DNA of 64,000 nt from Streptomyces roseofulvus (GTDB taxonomy: Bacteria > Actinomycetota > Actinomycetes > Streptomycetales > Streptomycetaceae), in the NCBI RefSeq assembly GCF_039534915.1, contig NZ_BAAAWE010000001.1:3720001-3784000 (forward strand). Direction: 5' to 3'. Position numbers and translations under genes: made by a program. This document shows positions 37,142-45,042 of the stretch, piece after piece (position 1 is the first letter of the stretch; every line of letters begins with the position of its first letter). Under the pieces are notes generated by a model. That model worked only from the letters and a program-made list of their open reading frames with translations, ran no database searches and was not told the origin of the DNA.

Positions 37142-37649
37142 ATGACGCCTACGCCGGCGGTCATGGACCCGCTCACGCTGACCGCCGTGCACGAGATCCT
37201 CAGCCGGCCGCTCGACGGCGTCCTCGGGCAGCTCTCCGCCGCGCTCGCGCCGGTCGTCCCGCACACCGGCGCCGCCGAACTCGCCACCCAGTGCGCGCAT
37301 TAGCGTCGGCGCCTGCGAGACCGGGGCGGGGACCGTACGCGACCGGCTGGTCGTCCTCGGCGGGCGCCTGGAGATCGAGGCGGTGCCGCACTGGGGCACC
37401 ACCATGACGGCCGTCCTGCCGCTGGCCGCGCCGGACGCCCCGGCCGGGCCCGCGCACCCGCTGGCGACGCCGGGCGAGCGGGAGACCGAGGTCCTGCGGC
37501 ACCTGGCGCTCAGCCACCGCAACCGGCACATCGCCGAGCAGCTGCACATCAGCGAGTCGACGGTGAAGTTCCACGTGGCGAACATCCTCGGCAAGCTCGG
37601 CGTCGCCTCCCGCGGCGAGGCGGCGGCCCTCTTCCACGCGGCCGCGTGA
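37142..37649 (+). pseudogene. Deletion remnant of a LuxR-type regulator with HATPase-like part
   Basis: Two pieces in different frames appear to come from one larger gene. The first (37142-37303) encodes MDPLTLTAVHEILSRPLDG and ends at a stop. The second (about 37299-37649) encodes GGRLEIEAVPHWGTTMTAVLPL, typical of the C-terminal end of a histidine-kinase-like ATPase, followed by a complete LuxR helix-turn-helix (LATPGERETEVLRHLALSHRNRHIAEQLHISESTVKFHVANIL region). The central several hundred residues expected between them are missing and the joint is out of frame. A short HTH protein might still be made from ATG 37383 or 37404. Confidence 0.7.
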
Positions 37650-37716
37650 ACGCCCGCCCGGGCGTCCGGGATGTCGTGATCCGCCGCTGTCAGTGGCGGA
37701 TGCCAGACTCGCACCC

Positions 37717-39414
37717 ATGAGCGAGAGGTGGGCGCTGGCGCCGGAGCCGGAGGGGGAGGGCGCGGTCCTGGTCCCCCTCGGGCCGGACGGCACGCCCGCC
37801 GGGGAGGCGCGCCGCGAGCCGGACCTGGTGGCGGCCGTCCGGGCCCGGCCCGAGGTGGCGCGCTGGGTGTGGCGGTCGACGGCCGAGGTGTACCCGCGGC
37901 TGCTCGCCGCCGGCGTCCGGGTCGAGCGGTGCTACGACGTCGAGGACGCCGAGCAGCTGCTCCTGGGCCACGAGGGCCGGCTCGGCGAGCCCCGGTCGGC
38001 CGCCGCCGCCTGGGCCCGGCTGCGGAACGCCCCGGTGCCGCCCGACCCGCCGCAGCGCACCGCCGAGCCCGGCTCCCAGGACTCCCTCTTCGAGCCGAGA
38101 CCCGTCGTCTCCGTCCCCTTCGAGGGCCTCCTCGCCGTCTACGCGGAGCAGCAGCGCCGCCACGACCGGGCCGAGCACCCGGGCCGGATGCGGCTGCTCA
38201 CGGCCGCCGAGTCGGCCGGGATGCTGGTGGCCGCCGAGATGCACCGGGCCGGGCTGCCCTGGCGGGCCGACGTGCACCGGGAGCTGCTGCACGAGCTGCT
38301 GGGCGAGCGGTACGCGGGCGGCGGCGAGCCGCGCCGGCTGGCCGAGCTCGCGGACGAGGTGTCCGCCGCGTTCGGCCGCCGGGTCCGGCCCGATCTGCCC
38401 GCCGACGTGGTGAAGGCGTTCGCGCAGGCCGGCGTCCGGCTGCGGTCCACCCGCCGCTGGGAGCTGGAGGAGATCGACCACCCGGCGGTGCCGCCGCTCA
38501 TCGCCTACAAGAAGCTGTACCGGATCTGGACCGCGCACGGCTGGTCCTGGCTGGCGGACTGGGTGCGGGACGGCCGGTTCCGGCCGGAGTACCTGCCGGG
38601 CGGCACGGTCAGCGGCCGCTGGACGACCAACGGCGGCGGGGCGCTCCAGATCCCCAAGGTGATCCGGCGGGCGGTCGTCGCCAACGAGGGCTGGCGGCTG
38701 GTGGTGGCGGACGCCGACCAGATGGAGCCGCGGGTGCTCGCCGCGATCTCCCGCGACCCGGGCCTGATGGAGGTCGCCGGGCACCCCGACGACCTCTACA
38801 CCCGTCTGTCCGACCGGGCCTTCTCCGGCGACCGCGACCACGCCAAGATCGCCCTGCTGGGCGCGATCTACGGGCAGACCAGCGGCGACGGCCTGAAGAA
38901 CCTGGCGGCCCTGCGGCGCCGCTTCCCGCGCGCGGTCGCCTATGTGGACGAGGCGGCGAAGGCGGGCGAGGAGGGCCGGCTCGTCCGCACCTGGCTCGGC
39001 CGGACCAGCCCGAGGGCGGTCGGCGCGGGCGACGACGGCGAGGCGGGCCTCCCCCAGGAGGGCCCCGAACAGCCCGTCGCGGAGGACGGGTTCACCCCCG
39101 GCTACGCCTCCGGGAACGCCCGGGCGCGCGGCAGGTTCACCCGTAACTTCGTCGTCCAGGGCAGCGCCGCCGACTGGGCGCTGCTGATGCTGGCGGCGCT
39201 GCGCCGGAGTCTGTCGGACGCCGGGATGCGGGCCGAGCTGGTCTTCTTCCAGCACGACGAGGTGATCGTGCACTGCCCGGCGGACGAGGCCGCGGCGGTG
39301 ACGGAGGCGATCCGGGCGGCCGGTGACGAGGCGGGCCGGATCGCCTTCGGGGCGACACCGGTCCGCTTCCCGTTCACGACGGCGACGGTGGAGCGGTACG
39401 CGGACGCCAAGTAG
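37717..39414 (+). CDS. Family A DNA polymerase-like protein (bifunctional 3'-5' exonuclease/DNA polymerase annotation)
   Basis: A 565-residue relative of PolA present beside the normal enzyme in streptomycetes. The palm motifs are clear: motif A DADQMEPR at 332-339, motif B region RDHAKIALLGAIYGQT at 373-388 and motif C HDEVIVH at 513-519. There is no 5' nuclease domain, and the N-terminal 140 residues show no intact DEDD exonuclease motif that I can see. A low-complexity insertion (about 432-458) interrupts the fingers. The role is unknown; repair or element-related synthesis is possible. ATG 37717 has no clear ribosome site. Confidence 0.85.
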   Translation: MSERWALAPEPEGEGAVLVPLGPDGTPAGEARREPDLVAAVRARPEVARWVWRSTAEVYPRLLAAGVRVERCYDVEDAEQLLLGHEGRLGEPRSAAAAWARLRNAPVPPDPPQRTAEPGSQDSLFEPRPVVSVPFEGLLAVYAEQQRRHDRAEHPGRMRLLTAAESAGMLVAAEMHRAGLPWRADVHRELLHELLGERYAGGGEPRRLAELADEVSAAFGRRVRPDLPADVVKAFAQAGVRLRSTRRWELEEIDHPAVPPLIAYKKLYRIWTAHGWSWLADWVRDGRFRPEYLPGGTVSGRWTTNGGGALQIPKVIRRAVVANEGWRLVVADADQMEPRVLAAISRDPGLMEVAGHPDDLYTRLSDRAFSGDRDHAKIALLGAIYGQTSGDGLKNLAALRRRFPRAVAYVDEAAKAGEEGRLVRTWLGRTSPRAVGAGDDGEAGLPQEGPEQPVAEDGFTPGYASGNARARGRFTRNFVVQGSAADWALLMLAALRRSLSDAGMRAELVFFQHDEVIVHCPADEAAAVTEAIRAAGDEAGRIAFGATPVRFPFTTATVERYADAK

Positions 39415-39449
39415 CGTCCGCGCACCGCCCGTCGCTCTCCCGTCCCGCC

Positions 39450-40793
39450 CTACTTCGCGGGCAGCTCGGCCCACTTCGGGTCGAGCGCGATCGCCTTCAG
39501 CTGCTCCAGGGTGAGCGCGGGCTCGGCCCGGGTGGCCGCCTCGTGCTGGGCGCCGGTGTTGAAGGCGCCGACGACGACCCGGAAGCCGTCCTTCGTCAGG
39601 GTGTCGGCGGTCCACCAGACGACGCCCGCGCCGCCCTTCTCGCCGGGCTGCTGGATGAGCTTCACCCTGCGGCCGTCGGGCAGGGTGGTGACGTCGCCGG
39701 AGCCGAAGAGGTCCCCGGCGACGTCGTCCATGCCGTACTGGACGTTGATCTGGACGAGGCTCCTGCCCTTGCCGTCGTCGACGACCACGTAGCCGAACTC
39801 GCCCTCGCCGCCCTCGCCGACGACCTCGAGTCCCTTCGGCATCAGCGAACGCAGCGTGTCGGTCACGCCGTTGCCGACGACATGCGGCGGCGCCTGGCGG
39901 ACCTTGCCGGGCCGGCCGAGCTTGCCGGGCTGGGCGGGTGCGGTGGGCAGCGGCGGGATCTGCTGGAGCAGCGGCCGCCACGCGTCGGCGGTGACGAGCG
40001 CCTTGAGCTGGGCGGGGGTGAAGGGCGGGTTCTCGCGGCTGATGGCGGCGCCCTTCTCGGCGGCCGCGTTGTACTCGCTCGCGTCGATCAGGAAGCCGTC
40101 CTCGGTGAGCAGCACCGCCCGCCAGTTCTTGGTCTCCTCGCGCTTGTCGGGGTACTCGTACCCCTGGAAGACCATCCACCGGGAGCCGTCGGGGAGCCGG
40201 CCGGTGTCGCAGTCGTCGTGGGGGACGTACACCGGGTCGGGGCAGGTCACCATGTCGACGCCCGCGTCCGGCTCGCGTCCGGCGCGGCTGAGGAAGACGC
40301 CGACGGCGGCCTCGCCGTCGCCGTCGTCGTAGACGCCGCTGATGCCCTGGCCGGTGCCGTCGAGGTCGTCGAACCGCCAGTCTCCGGCGGGAGTGTTGGC
40401 CTTGAGGACGTCGGCGATCCGCGAGAGGGGGATCTCCGCCATGCCCGGCTTCAGCGACTCGGAGGCCGGTTCGCCGCTCGACTCCGGGGTGGGCGCGGCG
40501 GTCGGCGATCCGCTGGTCGTGGGGGCCGCGGCCACGCCCGCCTTCTCGGCGGGTCCGCCGGGGGTGACGGCGGTGCCGGCGTACACGCCGCCGATGCCGA
40601 CGGCGGCGAGCGCGAGGGCTCCGCCGGTGACGGCGAGGCGGCGGCGGAGCAGCCTGCGGCGGCCGCGGGCGAGTCCGCCGGTGACCAGCTCGGGCCGGCC
40701 GTCGAGGGCGAAGCTCTCGCCGGTGGTGCGCAGGGCCGAGCCGAGCTCGTCGGCGAACCCGGCGTCGGGGTCGTGGTGGTCGTGCTGGGGCAT
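39450..40793 (-). CDS. Membrane-anchored partner of the second SigE-like sigma factor
   Basis: A 447-residue protein with a short cytoplasmic N-terminus, a transmembrane helix at about 54-72 (preceded by RRRLLRRRL), a Ser/Thr/Pro-rich linker (about 85-115) and a large extracytoplasmic part of two similar halves, each ending in a similar phrase (FTPAQLKALVTADAWRPLLQ and LTLEQLKAIALDPKWAEL). It lies 89 bp downstream of the sigma-factor gene on the same strand. The topology and pairing match the other sigma locus at 26.5-28.6 kb and suggest a regulatory partner, but this is inferred from layout. Confidence 0.75.
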   Translation of the reverse strand: MPQHDHHDPDAGFADELGSALRTTGESFALDGRPELVTGGLARGRRRLLRRRLAVTGGALALAAVGIGGVYAGTAVTPGGPAEKAGVAAAPTTSGSPTAAPTPESSGEPASESLKPGMAEIPLSRIADVLKANTPAGDWRFDDLDGTGQGISGVYDDGDGEAAVGVFLSRAGREPDAGVDMVTCPDPVYVPHDDCDTGRLPDGSRWMVFQGYEYPDKREETKNWRAVLLTEDGFLIDASEYNAAAEKGAAISRENPPFTPAQLKALVTADAWRPLLQQIPPLPTAPAQPGKLGRPGKVRQAPPHVVGNGVTDTLRSLMPKGLEVVGEGGEGEFGYVVVDDGKGRSLVQINVQYGMDDVAGDLFGSGDVTTLPDGRRVKLIQQPGEKGGAGVVWWTADTLTKDGFRVVVGAFNTGAQHEAATRAEPALTLEQLKAIALDPKWAELPAK

Positions 40794-40882
40794 GACGAGA
40801 TCACCGTCTCTGCTTCGGAGGTACGGGTGAGGGCTCGGGCGTCGGCGGACGGCCCGAGGAGGTGAAAGGGGACCGGCGGCCG

Positions 40883-41392
40883 TCAGCGGGTGGCGAACTC
40901 GGCGATGCTGCCGCCGAGGCGCTGCCGCAGTTTGCCGAGGGCGCGGGTGGAGCGGGTGCGGACGGCCGCGGAGCTGGTGTGCAGGGCGTCGGCGGTCTCC
41001 TCGACGCTGCGGTCCTCCCAGTAGCGGAGCACCACGACCGCCCGGTCCTTCGGGGGCAGTGCGGCAAGCGCGTCGAGGAGGGCGATCCGCAGCAGCGGGT
41101 CGGTGCCGTCGTCCGGGGTGTGGTCGGGCAGTTCGCCCAGCGGGCGCTCGGTCGCGGAGCGGCGGCGCTGGTGGCTGAGGAACGTGCGGACGAGGACGGT
41201 CTGCGCGTACGCGGCCGGGTTGCCGATCCGGGACGTCCGTCCCCAGAGGGCGTACATCTTCCCCAGCGTCTCCTGCGTGAGGTCCTCGGCGAGGTGAACG
41301 TCCCCGCTGGTCAGCAGGCAGGCCGAGCGGAACAGCTGGCCGGTGCGGGCCGAGGCGAACTCCAGGAACTCGTCCGCGCGGGACGTTCTCAT
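40883..41392 (-). CDS. SigE-family ECF RNA polymerase sigma factor
   Basis: A 169-residue sigma factor with region 2 (LFRSACLLTSGDVHLAEDLTQETLGKMYALW region, about residues 20-50) and region 4 (LPPKDRAVVVLRYWEDRSVEETADALHTSSAAVRTRSTRALGKLRQ region, about 110-155). It belongs to the same broad group as the factor at 27353-27922. It is first in a two-gene unit with the membrane protein at 39450-40793. Starts at ATG 41392 after GGGAGAGGAGGGGC. Confidence 0.92.
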   Translation of the reverse strand: MRTSRADEFLEFASARTGQLFRSACLLTSGDVHLAEDLTQETLGKMYALWGRTSRIGNPAAYAQTVLVRTFLSHQRRRSATERPLGELPDHTPDDGTDPLLRIALLDALAALPPKDRAVVVLRYWEDRSVEETADALHTSSAAVRTRSTRALGKLRQRLGGSIAEFATR

Positions 41393-41576
41393 GCCCCTCC
41401 TCTCCCTGGCGTCGGTCGCGAGGGGTCACGGGCGGTCGCCCTGTGCGATCGCCCCGCTCGCTGTCGTGCCGTACACCCCATCGACGCGACGGAGCCGGGG
41501 AAATGTTTCACCGGGCCTTTCGGAGAATCTGTCCGCGCCACGCATCCGAAGAAGCGGAATCGGGTAATCCTCTCGT

Positions 41577-41957
41577 ATGAACACTCTCAGCGCAGAGGTC
41601 CTGGCCGCTGGGGTTTGGCAGTCAGGTCTGGCACAAGTGCTCGGCGGCCTGGTTCTCGTCGCCGTCCTGATCACGGCCTTCTGGTTCGGCTACCGGGTCC
41701 GCACCCGGGAGCCCCGTCCACCGCAGCCCGAGGAACAACCGCACCGCCCGGACACCGGTGCCCTGCCCGGCGAGATGTCGGAGTACCGCCGCCCGGCCGA
41801 GATGCCGCAGACCGACGGCGAACACCGGCTCATGCCGTACCAGCTCAAGGACGCCGGCACGGAGACCTCGCCCGATCCCCCGAGCGAGGAGAAGCGCAAG
41901 TGGGGCGGCATCTCCAGCGGCGGCTTCGGCAGCGGAGGCCCCGGACACGGCGACTGA
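41577..41957 (+). CDS. DUF6479-like single-pass membrane protein
   Basis: A 126-residue protein with one transmembrane helix (about 18-41, LAQVLGGLVLVAVLITAFWFGYRV) and a long hydrophilic, Pro-rich cytoplasmic tail that ends in SSGGFGSGGPGHGD. It matches a small Streptomyces-specific family (DUF6479) of unknown role. It is transcribed divergently from the sigma factor and its stop is 2 bp before the GTG of the next gene. Confidence 0.8.
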   Translation: MNTLSAEVLAAGVWQSGLAQVLGGLVLVAVLITAFWFGYRVRTREPRPPQPEEQPHRPDTGALPGEMSEYRRPAEMPQTDGEHRLMPYQLKDAGTETSPDPPSEEKRKWGGISSGGFGSGGPGHGD

Positions 41958-41958
41958 C

Positions 41959-42771
41959 GTGCACACCACCCCGCGCCCGGACGCGGCGACGCCCGTGCCC
42001 ACCGCCCCGGGCACCCGGACCCGGCTGCGGGCGATGGCCCACGGCCTGCTCGGCTCCGCCCCGGAGGCGGACCGGGCGGTCCGGGCCACCGAACGCCTCC
42101 TCGCCTCGTACGGCCCCGGCCCCCGCGCCCGCCGCGGCCCCGGCCCGGTCCCCGACCCGGGACCGCCGCCCGAGGCCGTCCTGGCCCGCGTCTGCCTGGG
42201 CCGGCTCCGGGCCCGCGAGGCCCGCCGCACCGATCCGTGGGACCCCTGGTCGGACTCGCCGGACGCGCCCGGACCGACCCCCGCGGAGCGGCTCGTCCTC
42301 GTCCTCCACGACCTCTTCGGCGTCCCGTACGAGGATCTCGCCCTCGCCCTGGAGCGCGCCCCGGCCGCGGTCCGCCAGATCGGCGCCCGCGCGAGGGCCC
42401 GGGCGCGGGGCGCCGAGGAGATGCCCGCGCCCGATCCGGTACGCCTCCGGGCGGCCGTCGACGCGGTCCTCGCCGCCGCCCGGGAGGGCGACACGGCGGC
42501 CCTGCGCGCCCTGCTCGACCCGGACGCGGTGCTGCGGGCCGACACCGGGGCGGTACGCGGCGGAGTCCGGCCCGCCCACGGCGCCCCGGCGGTCGCCCGC
42601 GTCCTCGCGGCCCGGGCGGCGGTGGCCCGCCCGGTCCTGGTCGACGGCGCTCCCGGCCTGATCGCCGCGCCGGACGCGGTCTACCGCTTCACGGCCCCGG
42701 CCGGCCCGATCACCTCGATCGACGTCCTGGCGGACCCGCCCCACCTCTCCCGCCTGACGATCTCGTCCTAG
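41959..42771 (+). CDS. ECF41-like sigma factor with C-terminal SnoaL domain
   Basis: A 270-residue protein. Residues 25-110 resemble a shortened sigma region 2 (RAMAHGLLGSAPEADRAVRATERLL), about 115-160 are region 4 (TPAERLVLVLHDLFGVPYEDLALALERAPAAVRQI split), and the rest is a SnoaL-like domain (RLRAAVDAVLAAAREGDTAALRALLDPDAVL). This is the ECF41/SigJ layout. Region 2 is shorter than usual and interrupted by Arg/Pro-rich sequence, so promoter binding may be impaired. GTG 41959 follows the DUF6479 stop closely. Its stop shares a CTAG with the convergent gene. Confidence 0.78.
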   Translation: MHTTPRPDAATPVPTAPGTRTRLRAMAHGLLGSAPEADRAVRATERLLASYGPGPRARRGPGPVPDPGPPPEAVLARVCLGRLRAREARRTDPWDPWSDSPDAPGPTPAERLVLVLHDLFGVPYEDLALALERAPAAVRQIGARARARARGAEEMPAPDPVRLRAAVDAVLAAAREGDTAALRALLDPDAVLRADTGAVRGGVRPAHGAPAVARVLAARAAVARPVLVDGAPGLIAAPDAVYRFTAPAGPITSIDVLADPPHLSRLTISS

Positions 42772-43457
42772 GCCGACTCCGCTCCGTCCGCCCGCCGGCC
42801 GGCCCGCCCGGCGATGTGGCCGGGCACGGCGGCGGCGAGGTCGGCCGGCAGCGCGGGGTCCGGCACGGGCGTGCCGAAGGTGGTGACCACCGGCAGCACC
42901 CCGGCCCACAGCCCCAGCTCCGCGTCCTCGGAGTCCCCGTCGTCCGGCGGTCCGGTCCGCGTCTTCACCGACGCCTCGGTGAGGTCGAGCGCGAGCAGCG
43001 AGGTGGCCGCCAGCTCCTTCCGGCTGGGCCGGCGCACGTACTCCCACTGCCCCGGGCTGCTCTGCTCGGTCAGCGCCCGCAACCCCCGCAGCTTCTCCTC
43101 GGGGTCGGTCACCGCCTCGGGCACGCCGTAGACCATGGCGCACCGGTAGTTCACCCCGTGCTCGAACACGGACCGCGCGAGGACCAGCCCGTCCACGTGC
43201 GTGACCGTCACGCAGACGGTGGACCCCGGCGCCTGGACGAGGCTCCGGCTGGCCACCGAGCCGTGGACGTACAGCCGGTCGCCGTCGACGCCGTACGCGG
43301 TGGGCACCACCATCGGCACGCCGTCGACGGTCACCCCGAGATGGCACAGCCACCCGGCCGCCAGCACGGCGTCCAGGTCCTCCCGCCGGTGCGACCCCTT
43401 CTCCCGCATCCGCCGCAACCGCGTCCGCTCGGTCACGCCGAGCTCACTCCCGCCCAC
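42768..43457 (-). CDS. Pyridoxamine 5'-phosphate oxidase-fold protein
   Basis: A 229-residue protein of the PNPOx-like split-barrel superfamily (LCHLGVTVDGVPMVVPTAYGVDGDRLYVHGSVASRSL region). Members bind FMN, F420 or heme; which one applies here is not evident. It starts at GTG 43457, inside the last codons of the EamA gene (14 bp overlap), and has GGGGG upstream, so it is the last gene of the five-gene operon that begins with the PLP enzyme at 48345. A vitamin B6-related role in support of the PLP enzyme is possible but unproven. Confidence 0.82.
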   Translation of the reverse strand: MGGSELGVTERTRLRRMREKGSHRREDLDAVLAAGWLCHLGVTVDGVPMVVPTAYGVDGDRLYVHGSVASRSLVQAPGSTVCVTVTHVDGLVLARSVFEHGVNYRCAMVYGVPEAVTDPEEKLRGLRALTEQSSPGQWEYVRRPSRKELAATSLLALDLTEASVKTRTGPPDDGDSEDAELGLWAGVLPVVTTFGTPVPDPALPADLAAAVPGHIAGRAGRRADGAESA

Positions 43458-44457
43458 GCTGCCCCCTGCTCGTCAGGTCCGGCCCCTGAGCGGCCCGGAC
43501 ATGGATCGCGGCGATTGAACCATCCTCCGGACCCCCGGCGGCGGGCCCGTCCGCGGCCCGGGCGGCGGAGGGCGCGGCCTTGCGGAACGTGCCGTGCGCC
43601 GTCATGATCCCGGCGATGACCAGCACCGCGCCGACCGGCTGGTTCCAGGACAGCCGCTCGCCCAGCAGGAGAACGCCCGCCGTGACCCCGACGACCGGGG
43701 TGAGGTAGGTGACCGCGGAGGCGTTCACCGCGCCCCACGCCTGCACGATGTTGTTGTTCCACAGGTAGGCGAGCCCGGTGCTCAGGCCGCCCAGCGCCAC
43801 CATCGACAGCGTGATCGGCAGGTCGAGGCGGGGCGCGGGGGTCACGATCCAGGGCGTGGCCAGCAGCATGACGGCCGCGCCGATGGTCACCTGCACGAAC
43901 GCGACGCCGACCGCCGGCAGCCGCAGCGGGGTGATGTACCGGCGGAGGTAGACGAAGGCGACGCCGTAGCAGGCGGTGGCGCACAGACAGGCGAGCTGGG
44001 CCACGAGCCGGCCGTCACCGCCGCCGGCCAGGCCGCCCGGCCCGATCAGCACCAGGACCCCGGCGAACCCGGCGAGCAGGCCCGTCGTACGACGCCGGTC
44101 GAGCCGCTCGTCCGCCAGGGCGACCGCGCCGACCAGCAGGGTCAGCAGCGGGGTGGTGGCGTTGAGGATGCTCGCCATGCCGGAGTCGAGCCGCTGCCCG
44201 GCCCAGGAGAAGAGCAGGAAGGGGACGACGCACAGCAGCATGGAGACGACGGAGAGCCGCAGCCACAGCCCGGGGTCCCGGGGGATCCTGCCGCGGGTCA
44301 CCGCCATGACGCCGCAGAGCGCCACCGCGCCCAGCACCAGCCGCCCCCACACCACCTGAGCGGGCGTCAGCCCGTCCAGCGCCACCTTGATGAACAGGAA
44401 GCTCGAACCCCACGCGCATGCCAGCGCGACGAACTGTGCCCCGATACGCAGCCGCAA
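43444..44457 (-). CDS. EamA/DMT family transporter
   Basis: A 337-residue protein with ten hydrophobic helices in two EamA repeats (ALACAWGSSFLFIKVALDGLTP at the first, LACLCATACYGVAFVYLRR at the second) and a charged C-terminal tail. Family members export amino acids, metabolites and drugs. Start TTG 44457 is preceded by GGGAGGGG; no ATG or GTG gives the full first helix. It lies 33 bp after the tRNA deacylase gene and overlaps the PNPOx-fold gene. In this operon it is the likely exporter of the product or of a toxic amino acid (inference). Confidence 0.87.
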   Translation of the reverse strand: MRLRIGAQFVALACAWGSSFLFIKVALDGLTPAQVVWGRLVLGAVALCGVMAVTRGRIPRDPGLWLRLSVVSMLLCVVPFLLFSWAGQRLDSGMASILNATTPLLTLLVGAVALADERLDRRRTTGLLAGFAGVLVLIGPGGLAGGGDGRLVAQLACLCATACYGVAFVYLRRYITPLRLPAVGVAFVQVTIGAAVMLLATPWIVTPAPRLDLPITLSMVALGGLSTGLAYLWNNNIVQAWGAVNASAVTYLTPVVGVTAGVLLLGERLSWNQPVGAVLVIAGIMTAHGTFRKAAPSAARAADGPAAGGPEDGSIAAIHVRAAQGPDLTSRGQRGRE

Positions 44458-44490
44458 GCCGACGCCCCTCCCTCTCCCCCGGTACCGGGC

Positions 44491-45042
44491 CTACTCCGCG
44501 GCGGGAACCACCGGCGCGGCGATGGACGCCACCTCGGGCGCCGCGATCCGTACGTAGTCCTCCGTGGCCATGACCACCGAACGGTCGAGCCGCCCCGCGT
44601 TGAAGGCGATCTCCTCGTGGGCCGCCAGGAACTCCGCGTCCACCACGACCGGCAGGGTGCCGGTCAGCGACAGCGGCGGGATGGCGCCGACCACGCAGCC
44701 GGTGAGCTCCTCGGCCAGCTCCGCCGGGGCGAAGCCGCCCTTCTTGCCCTCGACCGCGGCGACGACCTTCTTCAGGTCGGCGCGCCGGTCGCCCGCCAGC
44801 ACCGCGAGCACCGCGGGCGCGTCGATCCCCTTCACCCGGCACACCAGCGCCTTCGCGCCCTGCGAGACCGTGGTGCCGCGCACCGCGGCCACCTCCTCGG
44901 AGCGCCCTTCGGCCGGGTGCTCGACCACGCGGTACCGGGCCCCCTCGCGTTCGAGCAGCTCGACGAGCCGCTCGAACGGGCTGGGGGAACCGGCCGCACC
45001 GGCGGGGTCGGCGGGGCTGGCAGGACGGACGGGGCTATGCAT
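44491..45042 (-). CDS. YbaK/EbsC-type aminoacyl-tRNA deacylase
   Basis: A 183-residue protein of the YbaK/ProX editing superfamily: FERLVELLEREGARYRVVEHP at the start, the active-site lysine context QGAKALVCRV, a GDRRADLKKVVAA segment and the conserved GCVVGAIPPL loop. These enzymes hydrolyse mischarged tRNAs in trans. The first 20 residues are Pro/Ala-rich. The ATG at 45042 overlaps the aldolase stop by 8 bp. Its place between biosynthetic-looking enzymes and an exporter suggests protection of translation from an unusual amino acid; the tRNA substrate is unknown. Confidence 0.85.
   Translation of the reverse strand: MHSPVRPASPADPAGAAGSPSPFERLVELLEREGARYRVVEHPAEGRSEEVAAVRGTTVSQGAKALVCRVKGIDAPAVLAVLAGDRRADLKKVVAAVEGKKGGFAPAELAEELTGCVVGAIPPLSLTGTLPVVVDAEFLAAHEEIAFNAGRLDRSVVMATEDYVRIAAPEVASIAAPVVPAAE

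Noticed and set aside
37383..37649. Independent small LuxR-type gene
   Set aside because: The sequence before the HTH continues upstream into a typical kinase-like C-terminal segment without a start, and a matching N-terminal piece lies just before it, so a deleted larger gene is the simpler reading.
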